From Dictyobacter alpinus (GTDB lineage: Bacteria > Chloroflexota > Ktedonobacteria > Ktedonobacterales > Ktedonobacteraceae): a stretch of 64,000 nt of DNA. Of the stretch, positions 34,913 to 44,910 are shown one piece after another. A program made the position numbers and the translations under genes. Within the stretch, counting starts at the first letter, position 1, and every line of letters starts with the position of its first letter. The stretch lies in NCBI RefSeq assembly GCF_003967575.1, contig NZ_BIFT01000001.1, positions 3,472,001 through 3,536,000 on the forward strand, in the 5' to 3' direction. Below the pieces are notes generated by a model. That model did not search any database and was not told the origin of the DNA. It was given only the letters and a program-made list of their open reading frames with translations.

Positions 34913-35998
34913 ATGAGTCGTCGAGAAGTACAGTCCCCGCCACTGGTGTGTGTGATTCCTGGTGATGACGCGGCTCCTGAGGTGATGCGTCCGACGGTTG
35001 AGATATTGCGCAGCTTGGTACCTGAGATACGTTTTGTGGAGGCGCCCTGTGGCCGTGAGGCGCAGGTGACCCACGGTACGCCGTTTCCAGATGTGACCCG
35101 CGAAGCGATCGACGCGGCCGATTGTACGTTGTTCGGTGCCAGTGGTGGTCCCAGCCGACCTATCCTGTGGTATCTACGCTGGAATAAAGAGACGTATATT
35201 AACGTGCGCCCGGTACGTTGGATTCCTGGTTATCGCAGTCCTATGCTCAATCCTGAGCGTATCGATTATGTGATTGCGCGTGACAACCTGGAGGGCATGT
35301 ATCCTCCACGGGAAGGTGATGTCGCGGAACTGGACGCGTTGCCGAGCAGTAGCTCGTGGTGGCTGGCCCCTCCGGTCGATAAAGTGGGGGCCTACTCGCT
35401 CAAGGTCAGTACGGACGAGCAGATGCAGCGTGTGGCGACCTACGCCTGTGAACTGGCGCTGAAACGCCTGGCCGCCGGCTATCCTGGTCGTGTCACACTG
35501 GGCGCCAAATACTCGATCCAGCCGCGTACCGATGGCCGTTTCCGTAGTATCGTCAAAGAAGCGGTCAGCCAGCATCCTGAGCTAACCTATCAGGAATTTC
35601 TGGTTGATGACATGGCGCGCCGCCTGGTCGCATCGCCTGAGTCCCTGGACGTACTGGTATTGGGCAACGAGCATGGTGATATCCTGGCCGACGTATCCAG
35701 TGGTACCATCGGTGGCCTGGGACTCTCACCCAGCGCCTGCTATGGTGAGAACTATGCCTACTTCGAGCCAGTGCATGGATCGGCGCCAGATCTGGCTGGT
35801 AAAGGCATCATCAATCCAACCGCCATGCTGCTATCGGGCGCATTACTGCTTGATTACCTGGGGTATAATGAACAGGCACGAACACTAGAGTCCGCCATCC
35901 AACAAACCTATCAAGCGGGTACCCTGTTACCTGTCGACCAGGGTGGCCAGGCCGGCACCACCGAGTTCGTGAATGCCATCAAAACCCACCTGCCATAA
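34913..35998 (+). CDS. hicdh: Homoisocitrate dehydrogenase (isocitrate/isopropylmalate dehydrogenase family)
   Basis: 361 residues of the ICDH/IMDH beta-decarboxylating family. IPGDDAAPEVM opens the protein, substrate arginines lie in INVRPVRWIPG and DYVIARDNLEGMY, and the metal/NAD signature is NEHGDILADVSSGTIGGLGL. FEPVHGSAPDLAGKGIINPTA ends the cofactor site. In this setting it should convert homoisocitrate to 2-oxoadipate; isopropylmalate or isocitrate activity remains possible. The start at 34913 follows GAGAGGG; an ATG 27 bases upstream is less well placed. Confidence 0.88.
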   Translation: MSRREVQSPPLVCVIPGDDAAPEVMRPTVEILRSLVPEIRFVEAPCGREAQVTHGTPFPDVTREAIDAADCTLFGASGGPSRPILWYLRWNKETYINVRPVRWIPGYRSPMLNPERIDYVIARDNLEGMYPPREGDVAELDALPSSSSWWLAPPVDKVGAYSLKVSTDEQMQRVATYACELALKRLAAGYPGRVTLGAKYSIQPRTDGRFRSIVKEAVSQHPELTYQEFLVDDMARRLVASPESLDVLVLGNEHGDILADVSSGTIGGLGLSPSACYGENYAYFEPVHGSAPDLAGKGIINPTAMLLSGALLLDYLGYNEQARTLESAIQQTYQAGTLLPVDQGGQAGTTEFVNAIKTHLP

Positions 35999-36108
35999 TA
36001 TCCCTGATCGTATCGTAAGTAACGCAACCATCAACACGATCGTGGCTGGGCGAACACATATAAAAAAAAAGACAACATAAACATATATTCTGGAGAGAAC
36101 AAATTATC

Positions 36109-37797
36109 ATGAAAGCTGATTGGGTAACGAAAGTAGCTGACCGTGTAGAAGCAAGTGTGCGGCAGCGTAAGGGCGAGAACGCCACGATTGTTTGTGCCTC
36201 GGGCATTAGTCCGTCAGGTCCTGTCCATCTGGGAAATCTGCGTGAGCCGATGACGGTCCATCTGGTGGCGGAGGAGCTACGTGGTCGTGGTTGGAAGGTG
36301 GATCATCTGCATTCCTGGGACGATTATGATCGTTTGCGCAAGGTGCCGGCTGGCGTTCCGACTGAATATGCGAAGTATATTGGTATGCCCTATGCCGATA
36401 TCCCGGATCCGTTTGGCGAGTATGATTCTTATGCCACACGCTATATCAGTAGTTTTGTGGAAGGCCTGGGCCGCCTGGGCATTCATCCGCGCTACATCCG
36501 CCAGTCTGAGGCCTATCGCCGTGGGGATTATCGCGAGCAGATCAAGGCAGCGATTCGGCAGCGCTTTGATATCTTTGATATTCTGGCTGAGTATCAGAAC
36601 CTGGAAGGCCAGAAGGAGACCGTGGACGAGCGCCGCGCCGCCTATTATCCCTTTAAGCCATACTGCGACAATTGCCATAAAGACACGACACGCCTGACCT
36701 CGTATCGCGATGAAGATGCCGCATTGACCTATGTCTGCGATAACTGTGGACATGAGGGTGGTTATAGCCTGAACGAGCGCATTGATGGCAAGTTGCTGTG
36801 GAAAATCGACTGGCCGATGCGCTGGAGTTATGAGCAGGTTGATTTTGAGCCAGCCGGCGAGGATCACGCTTCACCGGGTAGTAGCTATATTGTCGGTCAG
36901 CGCATTATCGAGAAGGTCTATGGTGTCAAAGCTCCGTACTTCGTCGGCTACGCGTTTGTCGGGATGGGCGGTCGCTCCAAAATCTCTAGCTCGGTCGGTA
37001 CTACCGCGACCATTTCTTCGGCCCTGGATATTATTGAGCCTGCTATCCTACGCTGGCTCTATGCCCGCCGCGCCAATAACCAGGCCTTTGACATCGACTA
37101 TGGTCAGGGACTGCTGCGCATGTATGAAGAGTGGGATGCCCTGGTGCGCCAGATCAATAAGGGGACGGCCAATGAGAGCAACCAGCGTCTCTTTGAGCGT
37201 GCTACCAGGACCAGTACCGAAGAGGTTGTCTATACCCATAACGCGGTCCCCTTCCCATTGTTAACCTCGGTGATTGATGTCACCCAGGCCAATGAGGATC
37301 AGGTCTTGCGCATCATCTCACAGACCCTACCGGAGATGGAGAACCTGGAAGCTTTACGCAGCCAGCTAGAGCCACGCTTCACCTGCGCCTTAAACTGGGT
37401 TAATAGCTACCTGCCCGATGACGAGCGTACCCATATCAACATCAGCTTTGATAGTGAGTCCTTCGCTGAGTTTTCCGAACTGGACCAGGCCAGCGTGCGC
37501 ATGCTAGCCGAGCACCTGGATGCTTCCTGGAACCTGGCCGCACTCTCCGAGCTTATGTACAGCATACCCAAAGTGATTCGTGGACTGGCCGTAGATACGC
37601 CACCCAACGAAGAGCTCAAGCTGGCGCAGCGCTCCTTCTTCATCGCGCTCTACACCCTGATCTGTGGTCGTGACACCGGTCCACGTATCCCGACCCTCTT
37701 ACTCTCCATCGGACTCGAACGAGCCAAGCAGCTCCTGACGCCTCCAACCGCCGATGCGAGCCAGCAGACCCAGGACCACAAACTGGCCACCCGCTAA
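36109..37797 (+). CDS. lysS: Class I lysyl-tRNA synthetase
   Basis: 562 residues of the archaeal/spirochaetal class I LysRS family, unrelated to the common class II enzyme. The HIGH equivalent is HLGN (40-43) within SPSGPVHLGN, and the KMSKS equivalent is KISSS (291-295). Two C-x2-C pairs (C186/C189 and C210/C213) suggest zinc. SWDDYDRLRKVP and EDHASPGSSYIVGQ are family words. It lies 110 bp after homoisocitrate dehydrogenase with no terminator between, so it should share T-box control. Confidence 0.95.
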   Translation: MKADWVTKVADRVEASVRQRKGENATIVCASGISPSGPVHLGNLREPMTVHLVAEELRGRGWKVDHLHSWDDYDRLRKVPAGVPTEYAKYIGMPYADIPDPFGEYDSYATRYISSFVEGLGRLGIHPRYIRQSEAYRRGDYREQIKAAIRQRFDIFDILAEYQNLEGQKETVDERRAAYYPFKPYCDNCHKDTTRLTSYRDEDAALTYVCDNCGHEGGYSLNERIDGKLLWKIDWPMRWSYEQVDFEPAGEDHASPGSSYIVGQRIIEKVYGVKAPYFVGYAFVGMGGRSKISSSVGTTATISSALDIIEPAILRWLYARRANNQAFDIDYGQGLLRMYEEWDALVRQINKGTANESNQRLFERATRTSTEEVVYTHNAVPFPLLTSVIDVTQANEDQVLRIISQTLPEMENLEALRSQLEPRFTCALNWVNSYLPDDERTHINISFDSESFAEFSELDQASVRMLAEHLDASWNLAALSELMYSIPKVIRGLAVDTPPNEELKLAQRSFFIALYTLICGRDTGPRIPTLLLSIGLERAKQLLTPPTADASQQTQDHKLATR

Positions 37798-37930
37798 AGA
37801 CAGAGCCTGTCCCTGGCTGTGCCGATACAACCAGGGACAAGCTATCGGCTGGATGTGCCTGGATCTGCCAGCCACAAAGGCACGTGTTTAAGCGGCGGGT
37901 CAGACGTGAACAGGTAGCAGGGGCAAGCCC

Positions 37931-39518
37931 CAATACTTTCAACTTAAGCACTTTTTGTGTCCGGGAGAGATGCGTCCTGCGTTCCCATCTCCCGGACATG
38001 AATGACAACAAAAGAGAGATAGGTGTCCGTTTTTTCGAAGGGAGCTGGCGCTGGCTTCCCTCGTTTTTTTGGCTTGTGTTTGTTATAGACCTGTTTGATT
38101 TCTCTTCGATTGTTCCGCAATATGGGGTCAGGCAAGACATGCGTACTCATCTCTTGTATCATTCGATCGAGGAGCGGTTCGCGATGCTGCTGACTCCATG
38201 TTGCGACCCGCTCGACCCGCAGGCGCAACTCCTCTAATGCGTGCTTACAACTCAACCTGCAGGGATCAATGCCTGCCTGCTCCCCCGCTTTGACCATCCA
38301 AAATCGCAGATTGTAATGAGCCAGCAGCAGAGCATACACTTCTTGCTTGACCCCGTCGGGCTTTTTCGCACGCAGCACTTTGACCTGCTCATGCAACACA
38401 CTTTTGAGTTCTCGGATCATGAGCTCCACCTCCCAGCGTTGCTGATAGAGCTCGATGAGCTCATGAGATGGAGACGCTTTCTCATCTAACAACGTGGTGA
38501 CCAGCCGATAGAGGCGTCCTGGCTTCCCGAGGCGCTCATCGGTGAGGGTGTATTCGATCACTCGCACGGTCTGTTTCTCTGTGGCGCGATACGTGGCTTT
38601 GCGATTGGGGTTGAGGATCGCCAGGTAGCTTCCATCAGAAAGCTCGGTATGCCGATGGCGTAAGCTCGTACGGGAAAGCCCACAGAGCACATGCGCATTC
38701 TTTTCTCTGGCCTCTTGTGCTAACATCCCACTGAAGATGCCACAATCGCCGAGCACGAGCATCCCTTGCACCACCGATCGCATGACCTCACGCACTCCAT
38801 GCGCTTCAGCCCAATGGTAACCTCCTAATGCAGCAGCGATGACGGCATGACTGGCACATTCCATGAGCATCACGGCACGCACCTGAGGATAGGCTCCTTT
38901 GCCGTATTGGTTGCTTGATCGACCGAAGGCCGCATCATTGGCTGGGGTATCAGCAACATTGAAGAGCGTGCCATCAATGGCCATCACCCGTAATCCCTGG
39001 TAAAAGGCGCTCGGGGTTGTGAGGGCATCACCCAGCGGGCGGCAAGCACGCTCCAGCAATTGGCGAAAGGGATCAGATCCTAAGCGTGCACGTTGTGCGG
39101 CTAAGGCTTGAGCCGACATATGGTGCTCACGCATGGTGGGATGCAGATCCATCAGCCCATCGACAAGCTTTTTCCAGACCTGTTGCTGGCAAGAGCGACG
39201 CCAGTAAGAACAACAACATTGGAAGAGGATGATGCTCAGGCGCGTACACTGACGCACACGCCGAGGTCGACGCTTGGTCTGCTGGTGGGAAGGCACGCCA
39301 AAGATATCAGCAATGAGCGTGGCAGGGAAACAGGCCTCGAAAACATTCATATCAATCAAGGCGCAGATCTTGTCATTGGGGCCCACATGGCGTAAGCTAG
39401 GCATGAAGAAGTTCCTTTCATCAAAAAACAGGACGTAGATTCTTCTGTCTATGACGAAGTGAGAACTTCTTTTTCTCATCAATCCCTCTTTTTTCTCATG
39501 CTTAAGTTGAAAGTATTG
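37931..39518 (-). mobile_element. IS4-type insertion sequence (1588 bp) with 11-bp target duplication
   Basis: Perfect 20-bp inverted ends CAATACTTTCAACTTAAGCA. GGGGCAAGCCC is present at 37920-37930 and again at 39519-39529, an exact 11-bp target duplication as known for IS4 relatives. The target is the centre of a copy of the dispersed GCAGGGGCAAGCCCTGC palindrome. Confidence 0.95.
37944..39404 (-). CDS. IS4 family transposase
   Basis: 486 residues from the ATG at 39404, chosen because GAAAGGA lies 8 bases upstream; a frame open to 39482 would add 26 residues without a site. Catalytic residues: D in LRVMAIDGTLFNVAD, D in GMLVLGDCGIFS and the Y-x2-R-x3-E-x6-K word in YQQRWEVELMIRELKS. It is intact, with perfect ends on the element, which suggests a recent insertion. 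Its sequence is clearly different from the transposase at 30417. Confidence 0.92.
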   Translation of the reverse strand: MPSLRHVGPNDKICALIDMNVFEACFPATLIADIFGVPSHQQTKRRPRRVRQCTRLSIILFQCCCSYWRRSCQQQVWKKLVDGLMDLHPTMREHHMSAQALAAQRARLGSDPFRQLLERACRPLGDALTTPSAFYQGLRVMAIDGTLFNVADTPANDAAFGRSSNQYGKGAYPQVRAVMLMECASHAVIAAALGGYHWAEAHGVREVMRSVVQGMLVLGDCGIFSGMLAQEAREKNAHVLCGLSRTSLRHRHTELSDGSYLAILNPNRKATYRATEKQTVRVIEYTLTDERLGKPGRLYRLVTTLLDEKASPSHELIELYQQRWEVELMIRELKSVLHEQVKVLRAKKPDGVKQEVYALLLAHYNLRFWMVKAGEQAGIDPCRLSCKHALEELRLRVERVATWSQQHREPLLDRMIQEMSTHVLPDPILRNNRREIKQVYNKHKPKKRGKPAPAPFEKTDTYLSFVVIHVREMGTQDASLPDTKSA

Positions 39519-39682
39519 GGGGCAAGCCCTGCCTTTACGATTTATTTGGTCCCATTGGATATGTTAAAAAAAAGCCCCTTTATGACAGATTTATAACATT
39601 CTCTTTATTATCTCTTCATATTCAGCTGGCATACTATGGATGAGGCCAGGTGCCTTCGCCCAACCATAAGGAGTATCCATCG

Positions 39683-39925
39683 ATGAGTAATTACCCATTG
39701 CCCGCCCATGAGTTCTTCATCTATGTGCCGGCCAAGAACAAGCAACAATCATCCTCGTATGTTCTACCTGTGGAGTTGAAAACCGGAGAGACCACGTCCG
39801 GCACGCCTGAAAATGCTGATGTACCAGCGGCGTTGCAGACCTGGACCAAAATACAGTTGGCAGATACTTTGAATATCTATGCCTGCCTGCAATCAGAAGA
39901 ACACCCCACTGCTGCCGTGAGATAA
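39683..39925 (+). CDS. Small hypothetical protein
   Basis: 80 residues, soluble, no recognised family. It opens MSNYPLPAHEFFIYVPAKNK and has a central VLPVELKTGETTSGTP segment. AAGGAG lies 10 bases before this ATG. After the stop, CCGTGAG/CTCACGG can form a short hairpin (39914-39939). Composition is normal and the site is good, so it is probably expressed; function unknown. Confidence 0.55.
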   Translation: MSNYPLPAHEFFIYVPAKNKQQSSSYVLPVELKTGETTSGTPENADVPAALQTWTKIQLADTLNIYACLQSEEHPTAAVR

Positions 39926-40163
39926 AAATTCTCACGGCCCCGGTCTTTTCCCATCTATTAACATCCTCCTATCGTTTCATTGTTTCTGACGCCTCAATTC
40001 TTCTCAGTACGTGCTATGATGAGAGAGAGTACCCTCTAAATGCTGCATAAATAAGCATGTGCATGTACTCAAAAACTGGAAGGTTGCCTCACCTGAACTG
40101 TGCTGTTTTTCAACACGATTTTCAGTGTGGATGGTTTGTAGAGAAGAGAATGTGAGGAATTGT

Positions 40164-40745
40164 ATGAGTCGAGTTTTCGCTCGCGAAGAGCGCATTATTA
40201 ATGCACAACCCGAAAAAGTCTATGCGATTCTTTCTGATTATAAAGTGCAACGTCCAAAGCTGTTAACTCCAAATTTCTTTGACTACACCGTAGAAAAAGG
40301 CGGCAAGGGGAGTGGCACCATTATCAGCTATCTCTTAAGGGCCGCTAACCGTGAACGCGTCTACCGTATGCATGTCGATGAGGCGGTCCGTGGCTCGGTC
40401 CTGACTGAGAGTGATGATAATTCATCGTTGATCACCACCTGGTCCCTGGCACCACTCAACAATGGTAGCAAGACTCGTGTCCGTGTCACCAGTGAGTGGG
40501 ATGGTGCTACAGGCGTCAAAGGCTTCTTTGAGCGCACCTTTGCTCCCCTCGGCCTCAAGCGTATCTATGGTAGTATGCTTGATAGCCTGAGCGGCCTCCT
40601 GGGCGTCTCGGATGAAGAGGTTACCGCTGTACAAGGAGAAGAATATAGTCCCGGTAATAACGCCACCGCCTTCCTGGTCATCTTCGCCGCCGTGGTTGGT
40701 ACTGCCATCGCTATCAGCTATATCCAGAAATCACAAAGAAGCTAA
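40164..40745 (+). CDS. SRPBCC family protein with C-terminal membrane helix
   Basis: 193 residues. The START/Bet v1-like part begins REERIINAQPEKVYAILSDYK, the usual opening of polyketide-cyclase/SRPBCC proteins, and continues to GLKRIYGSMLDSLSGLL. A final helix (ATAFLVIFAAVVGTAIAISYI) should anchor it in the membrane. The start was set by GAGG 8 bases upstream. A hydrophobic-ligand-binding role is likely by fold; the ligand is unknown. Confidence 0.82.
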   Translation: MSRVFAREERIINAQPEKVYAILSDYKVQRPKLLTPNFFDYTVEKGGKGSGTIISYLLRAANRERVYRMHVDEAVRGSVLTESDDNSSLITTWSLAPLNNGSKTRVRVTSEWDGATGVKGFFERTFAPLGLKRIYGSMLDSLSGLLGVSDEEVTAVQGEEYSPGNNATAFLVIFAAVVGTAIAISYIQKSQRS

Positions 40746-40751
40746 CAAAAA

Positions 40752-40786
40752 AAGCGACCCTATGACCATCGTCACAGGGTCGCTTG
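40752..40786 (+). terminator. Hairpin terminator after the SRPBCC gene
   Basis: AAGCGACCCT.TGAC pairs with GTCA.AGGGTCGCTT around CATC. It starts 7 bp after the stop; the T-run is short. Confidence 0.65.
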
Positions 40787-40906
40787 CTACCCACCGTAGC
40801 GTATCGTGTTTCTTTTCGGGTTTGGTGCGTGATAGACTTATACCCAAATAGTCAGATTGGTTATCCGAGTACGTTTTCGACATCTTATCGAGGGGGATTT
40901 AAGATC

Positions 40907-41692
40907 ATGGGTACACTATCAGGACAGGTGGCTCTGGTGACGGGGGCAGGCGTTGGGATCGGTCAGGCGATCGCGATTGAACTGGCTCGTCAGGGAGCAA
41001 AGGTGGCGGTGCATTACGCCAGTAGCGCCGCTGGCGCGCATGAGACGGTGGGGGAGATTGAGCGGTTGGGGGGAAGTGCGATGGCTCTGGAAGCCAGACT
41101 GGGTGTGGTAGAGGAGTGTCGGCATCTGGTGGATAGTGTGATCAATCACTTTGGCGGTATCGACATTCTGGTCAACAATGCCGGTGTGACGCGGGCTGAT
41201 AAATTTGAGAATGTCACTGAAGAGATGTTTAATGAGGTTTTTCAGCTGAACATGCGTGGCTATTTCTTCTGTGCCCAGCAATCCATCAAATCCATGGAGG
41301 AACGGGGAGGTGGCAGTATCATCAATATCACCTCAGTCCATGGGGAGGCTGGCTTCACGCGCCATTCAGTCTACTCTTCCACCAAGGGCGCCATTATCGC
41401 CTTTACGCGTGAACTGGCCATTGAACTTGCTCCTAAGCGCATCCGTGTCAATGCCATCGGACCAGGCCTGATCGAGGTACCACGCTATCATGAGATCCCC
41501 AACTATACCACCGAGTTTGGCAATAGCCTGATTCCTCTAGGACGTGTGGGGCGTCCAAAGGATATCGCCCCGACCGTGGCCTTTCTGGCCTCAGATGCCG
41601 CCGATTTTATCACTGGTCAGATACTTTACATCGACGGCGGCACCAGCGCTAAAATGGCACTTGACTGGGATCAGGGCGATAAACCCCAATAA
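40907..41692 (+). CDS. Short-chain dehydrogenase/reductase, glucose 1-dehydrogenase / FabG-like
   Basis: 261 residues of the classical SDR family. The cofactor loop is TGAGVGIGQAIA, NNAGVTRADKF is the structural motif, and the active site has S in ITSVHGE and Y-x3-K in YSSTKGA. It ends ITGQILYIDGGTSA. It should use NAD(P)(H) on a sugar, alcohol or acyl substrate. GAGGGGG precedes the ATG at 40907. Confidence 0.9.
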   Translation: MGTLSGQVALVTGAGVGIGQAIAIELARQGAKVAVHYASSAAGAHETVGEIERLGGSAMALEARLGVVEECRHLVDSVINHFGGIDILVNNAGVTRADKFENVTEEMFNEVFQLNMRGYFFCAQQSIKSMEERGGGSIINITSVHGEAGFTRHSVYSSTKGAIIAFTRELAIELAPKRIRVNAIGPGLIEVPRYHEIPNYTTEFGNSLIPLGRVGRPKDIAPTVAFLASDAADFITGQILYIDGGTSAKMALDWDQGDKPQ

Positions 41693-41732
41693 GACAGATG
41701 GGGACTAATGTGAATATCACAGTTTAAAACAT

Positions 41733-41765
41733 TTCGCGCCGCTCACCGTGGCGGCGCGAATTCTT
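41733..41765 (+). terminator. Hairpin terminator after the SDR gene
   Basis: TTCGCGCCGC, 8-base loop, GCGGCGCGAA, then TTCTTGCTTC. Confidence 0.7.
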
Positions 41766-41943
41766 GCTTCATGGGCCAGTTTTGCCTCCGCCCGTCCAAG
41801 CTTAACTTAGCATCCTTCCAGTCCCATAGGTTAAACTTCTAATAAAAACAAATTATATCTCTAGTATGCCGTTCAAACCGCTATGATGCCAATACTTGTA
41901 ATGATTTGTATAATATAATATATAATATTATCAATTTTCATAA

Positions 41944-41971
41944 AGTAATATAGTCTATATATCATATTACT
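41944..41971. promoter_or_regulatory. AT-rich inverted repeat upstream of the serine recombinase
   Basis: AGTAATAT and ATATTACT flank a 12-base centre. It lies in a very AT-rich 200-bp stretch (41790-42000) unlike its surroundings. It could be an operator or part of an attachment site; neither is shown. Confidence 0.35.
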
Positions 41972-42026
41972 TCTAATGAATTAGGGTTAAATCAATATAT
42001 TGGGGATAGTAAGTGAGGCGAGAGAC

Positions 42027-44165
42027 GTGGCTATTAAAATCCTACATACTGCTCAGGGAACAAAATACGATTTAGCAGGTATTAGCGTTGATCTCAAACG
42101 AAAGACCGGCGTTCTTATCCGGCAATCCCGAAAGAAATCCGACAAAAACCATTATGAAGGCCGTTTAAGGCAGGAAATGATGGTGAGTGTCGCCATAGAG
42201 ATACGCGGGGATGAGGATAATTCCAATATCCTACTTTATGATGAAGGGGCAGGTATAAGTGGTACGAAAGGCTATGATGAACGTCCGAAGTTGTCTGAAT
42301 TATACATCGATATCGCTAATGATCTGGTGGGCAGTTTGGTTATTGCTCGCGCTGACCGCCTCTTCCGTGATGAACATTTCCGCAATGTCAGTATGTTCAT
42401 CGACCTGGCTGAGAAGAAAAAATTAAAAGTGATTGTGCCAGGGAATACAGTATATGATTTCGTGATAAAAAAGGATGTACAGGCATTTAGGAAAGAGATG
42501 CAGGATGCGTATAATTATCTGTCCACGCAGATCCTTTACCTGACTGAAACGCGCCAGCAGTAAGTGCAGCGAGGCCTTTATGGTGGTGGCCATTTGCCTG
42601 CCCCTTACGTGATTGATCGTACAGCATGTAAAGGCGAGCAGCGCCCGATTATCTATCGCTCGTGGCTTGATATGTCCCTGGAGCTTTTCAAGCAATTCAT
42701 CACTAGTGATTTTTCCCTGGCATATCTTGCCCATTTCATTGAGACGCTTCCCCATCTTTTCCCGTATCCTTCGGCAGAGGATTTACAACGGTATAACTTC
42801 CTCACCGTTATGTCGAAAACGCAAACTGGATACACATTCTCAAGCCTTGATTCTGTTAAGCATTACATGAGTAACTTGACGTTGGGAGGATACGCCAAAA
42901 TCGGTAAGGATGAACTGGGAAATGAAATCCTTTTGGCAGGAGCATTTGAGGCTGCAGTTCCAATGGATTTGCTTACCCCGTGCTATGCTGCCATTACCGG
43001 GCATTATCCTGATGGAACTCCCTTTGGCTTCAGGAAAAACAGTAGGCGTGCGCGTAACCACACCAAAAAATGGGAGTCGGAAGCTATTCTACATGGCTTC
43101 TTAAAAAGTGACAATGGGGCCGTAAGCTTCTCCATTGATAATCAAGAAAATAAAAATATAAAAAGCCGTTATGCCTGCGATCAAGGTGCAGAATTGTATG
43201 GTAGTAATAGAGTTGGGATTATTAAAACTAAATCAATATGGGCAGTATCTTGTGCGGAATTAGATGATATTGTCCTGAACCGTTTATGCGACCTTGTTCG
43301 ATGCGATAGTGAAATGAGTGAAAGAATAAGGGTGTTATGGGAAAACCAGAAAACGGATTTGGTAGACGAAGTGCGGCTGTTCAATGAACAGATAGGAAGA
43401 GCGGAAGCACATATCGAACATTTGGATAATTTGCTTACGAACCCTGCCCGCCCTTTAAGTAAGCAAACGGAAGCCCGTTATATAGACCAATTGGTAGGTG
43501 CGGAAATCGCCCTGAAAAATATTTTAAAAAAACAAAAAGCACAGAATGAAAAGGAAGACCCTGAGACGGTCATTCCTAATTTCTATTATATATTGTCGCA
43601 TTTGCCTACGGATTATAGAAAACTTGATAGTGAATATCAAAAGAAAATGATACGAAAAGTCATTAAGGAAATTAAGCTAAATATCATATCTCCCCATCTG
43701 TTTCTCCTGAACATTATATGGGAAAATGGGATCGCTACTAGTCCAGATGTCGCGCTCATCTGGAGAGGAGCTATGCCAAACACGAATGACGCATGGACTC
43801 CTGAAGAAGATAATTTATTGCGTTCTCTATATCCTACCGCTTCACAGATAGAGTTGATGAAAGCATTCCCGCGTTTTTCCTGGTATAGGATATACGATAG
43901 AGCAAAATTATATAGCACGCGCCGCGCTTTGCCCCGTCAAGGACGAGCACTCGTTAACATATACCACCGAACTGTGACCTATGAGGATTTAGAGTCCGTG
44001 GCGGACCTGGTAAGCACACCTCAGGAAAAAGAGCAGGTGCAAGAAATCACCAATACGCTTGCAAAAAGCACTCTAAGAGGTGAGCTTACTGCGTATTGGT
44101 GGCTTGCTTCAGATAAAATTAGTTACAGTGATTTTCTTAACGACGGTTCCAATCTAGACGGATAG
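42027..44165 (+). pseudogene. Large serine recombinase, interrupted by an in-frame TAA
   Basis: The N-terminal resolvase domain has the catalytic serine in VLIRQSRKK (S34 from the GTG at 42027, preceded by GAGG) and the arginines in LVIARADRLFRD. TAA occurs at 42561-42563 and the same frame then continues for 533 codons: a recombinase domain (GGGHLPAPYVID), a degenerate zinc-ribbon-like region, a coiled coil (~43360-43560) and a C-terminal segment with an HTH-like PEEDNLLRSLYPTASQIELMK. Only one stop separates the parts. AT-rich codon use differs from the neighbours. The end overlaps the 3' end of the minus-strand SDR gene by 29 bases. Confidence 0.8.
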
Positions 44166-44910
44166 CACCATCCAGGCGGATAACCTCGCCGTTGAGCATT
44201 TCATTCTCGATGATATGTTTGGCGAGGGCCGCATACTCTTCAGGGCGTCCCAGGCGAGATGGGAAGGGCACCTGCTGGCCCAGTGAGATCCTGGCTTGTT
44301 CTGGGAGTCCGGCTAGCAGGGGGGTATCGAAGAGGCCGGGAGCAATCGTCATGACGCGGATACCATAGCGGGCAAACTCGCGCGCAATCGGCAGTGTCAT
44401 TCCAACAATTCCTCCCTTGGAGGCTGAATAGGCGGCCTGCCCGATCTGTCCATCAAAGGCCGCGATCGACGCTGTATTGATGATGACACCGCGCTCACCA
44501 TTCTCCTCCGGCTGATTATTGCTCATAGTCATGGCGGCCAGCCGAATCACATTAAAGGTGCCGATCAGATTAATATTGATGACACGGGTAAAACTTTCCA
44601 GGCTTGCAGGTCCCTGTTTCCCGATCACTTTTTCCGCAGAACCGATACCGGCGCAGTTAATAACACCGTGAAGCGCTCCAGAAAGCTCTACGGCTTTTGT
44701 TAAAGCGCTTTGCACGCTCTGTTCGTCCGTGACATTAGTTGACACAAAGAAGGCCTTCTCAGGAAGCTCCTGAGCTAATTTTGACCCTGTCTCGTTGTTA
44801 AGATCCGCGATGATTGCCCTGGCACCTGAAGCCGTCAATAGACGTACGCAGGCCGCCCCCAATCCGGAGGCCCCGCCGGTCACAAAAAATGTTTTATCCT
44901 GAAGATGCAT
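44137..44910 (-). CDS. SDR family 3-hydroxyacyl-CoA dehydrogenase type II-like
   Basis: 257 residues. Its motifs (FFVTGGASGLGAACVR, NCAGIGSAEKVIG, S in IINTASIAAFDGQ, Y-x3-K in YSASKGGIVGMTLPIARE) match the HSD17B10-like group that oxidises 3-hydroxyacyl-CoAs. Start at 44910, where AAAGGG precedes the ATG; the longer frame to 44994 lacks a site. The C-terminus reads GEVIRLDGAIRLDWNRR and its last codons overlap the recombinase gene, so the end may have been rewritten by an integration event. Confidence 0.88.
   Translation of the reverse strand: MHLQDKTFFVTGGASGLGAACVRLLTASGARAIIADLNNETGSKLAQELPEKAFFVSTNVTDEQSVQSALTKAVELSGALHGVINCAGIGSAEKVIGKQGPASLESFTRVININLIGTFNVIRLAAMTMSNNQPEENGERGVIINTASIAAFDGQIGQAAYSASKGGIVGMTLPIAREFARYGIRVMTIAPGLFDTPLLAGLPEQARISLGQQVPFPSRLGRPEEYAALAKHIIENEMLNGEVIRLDGAIRLDWNRR

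Noticed and set aside
41793..42000. AT-rich stretch as a replication origin
   Set aside because: No DnaA-box clusters or replication genes were recognised; AT richness is explained better by acquisition with the recombinase.
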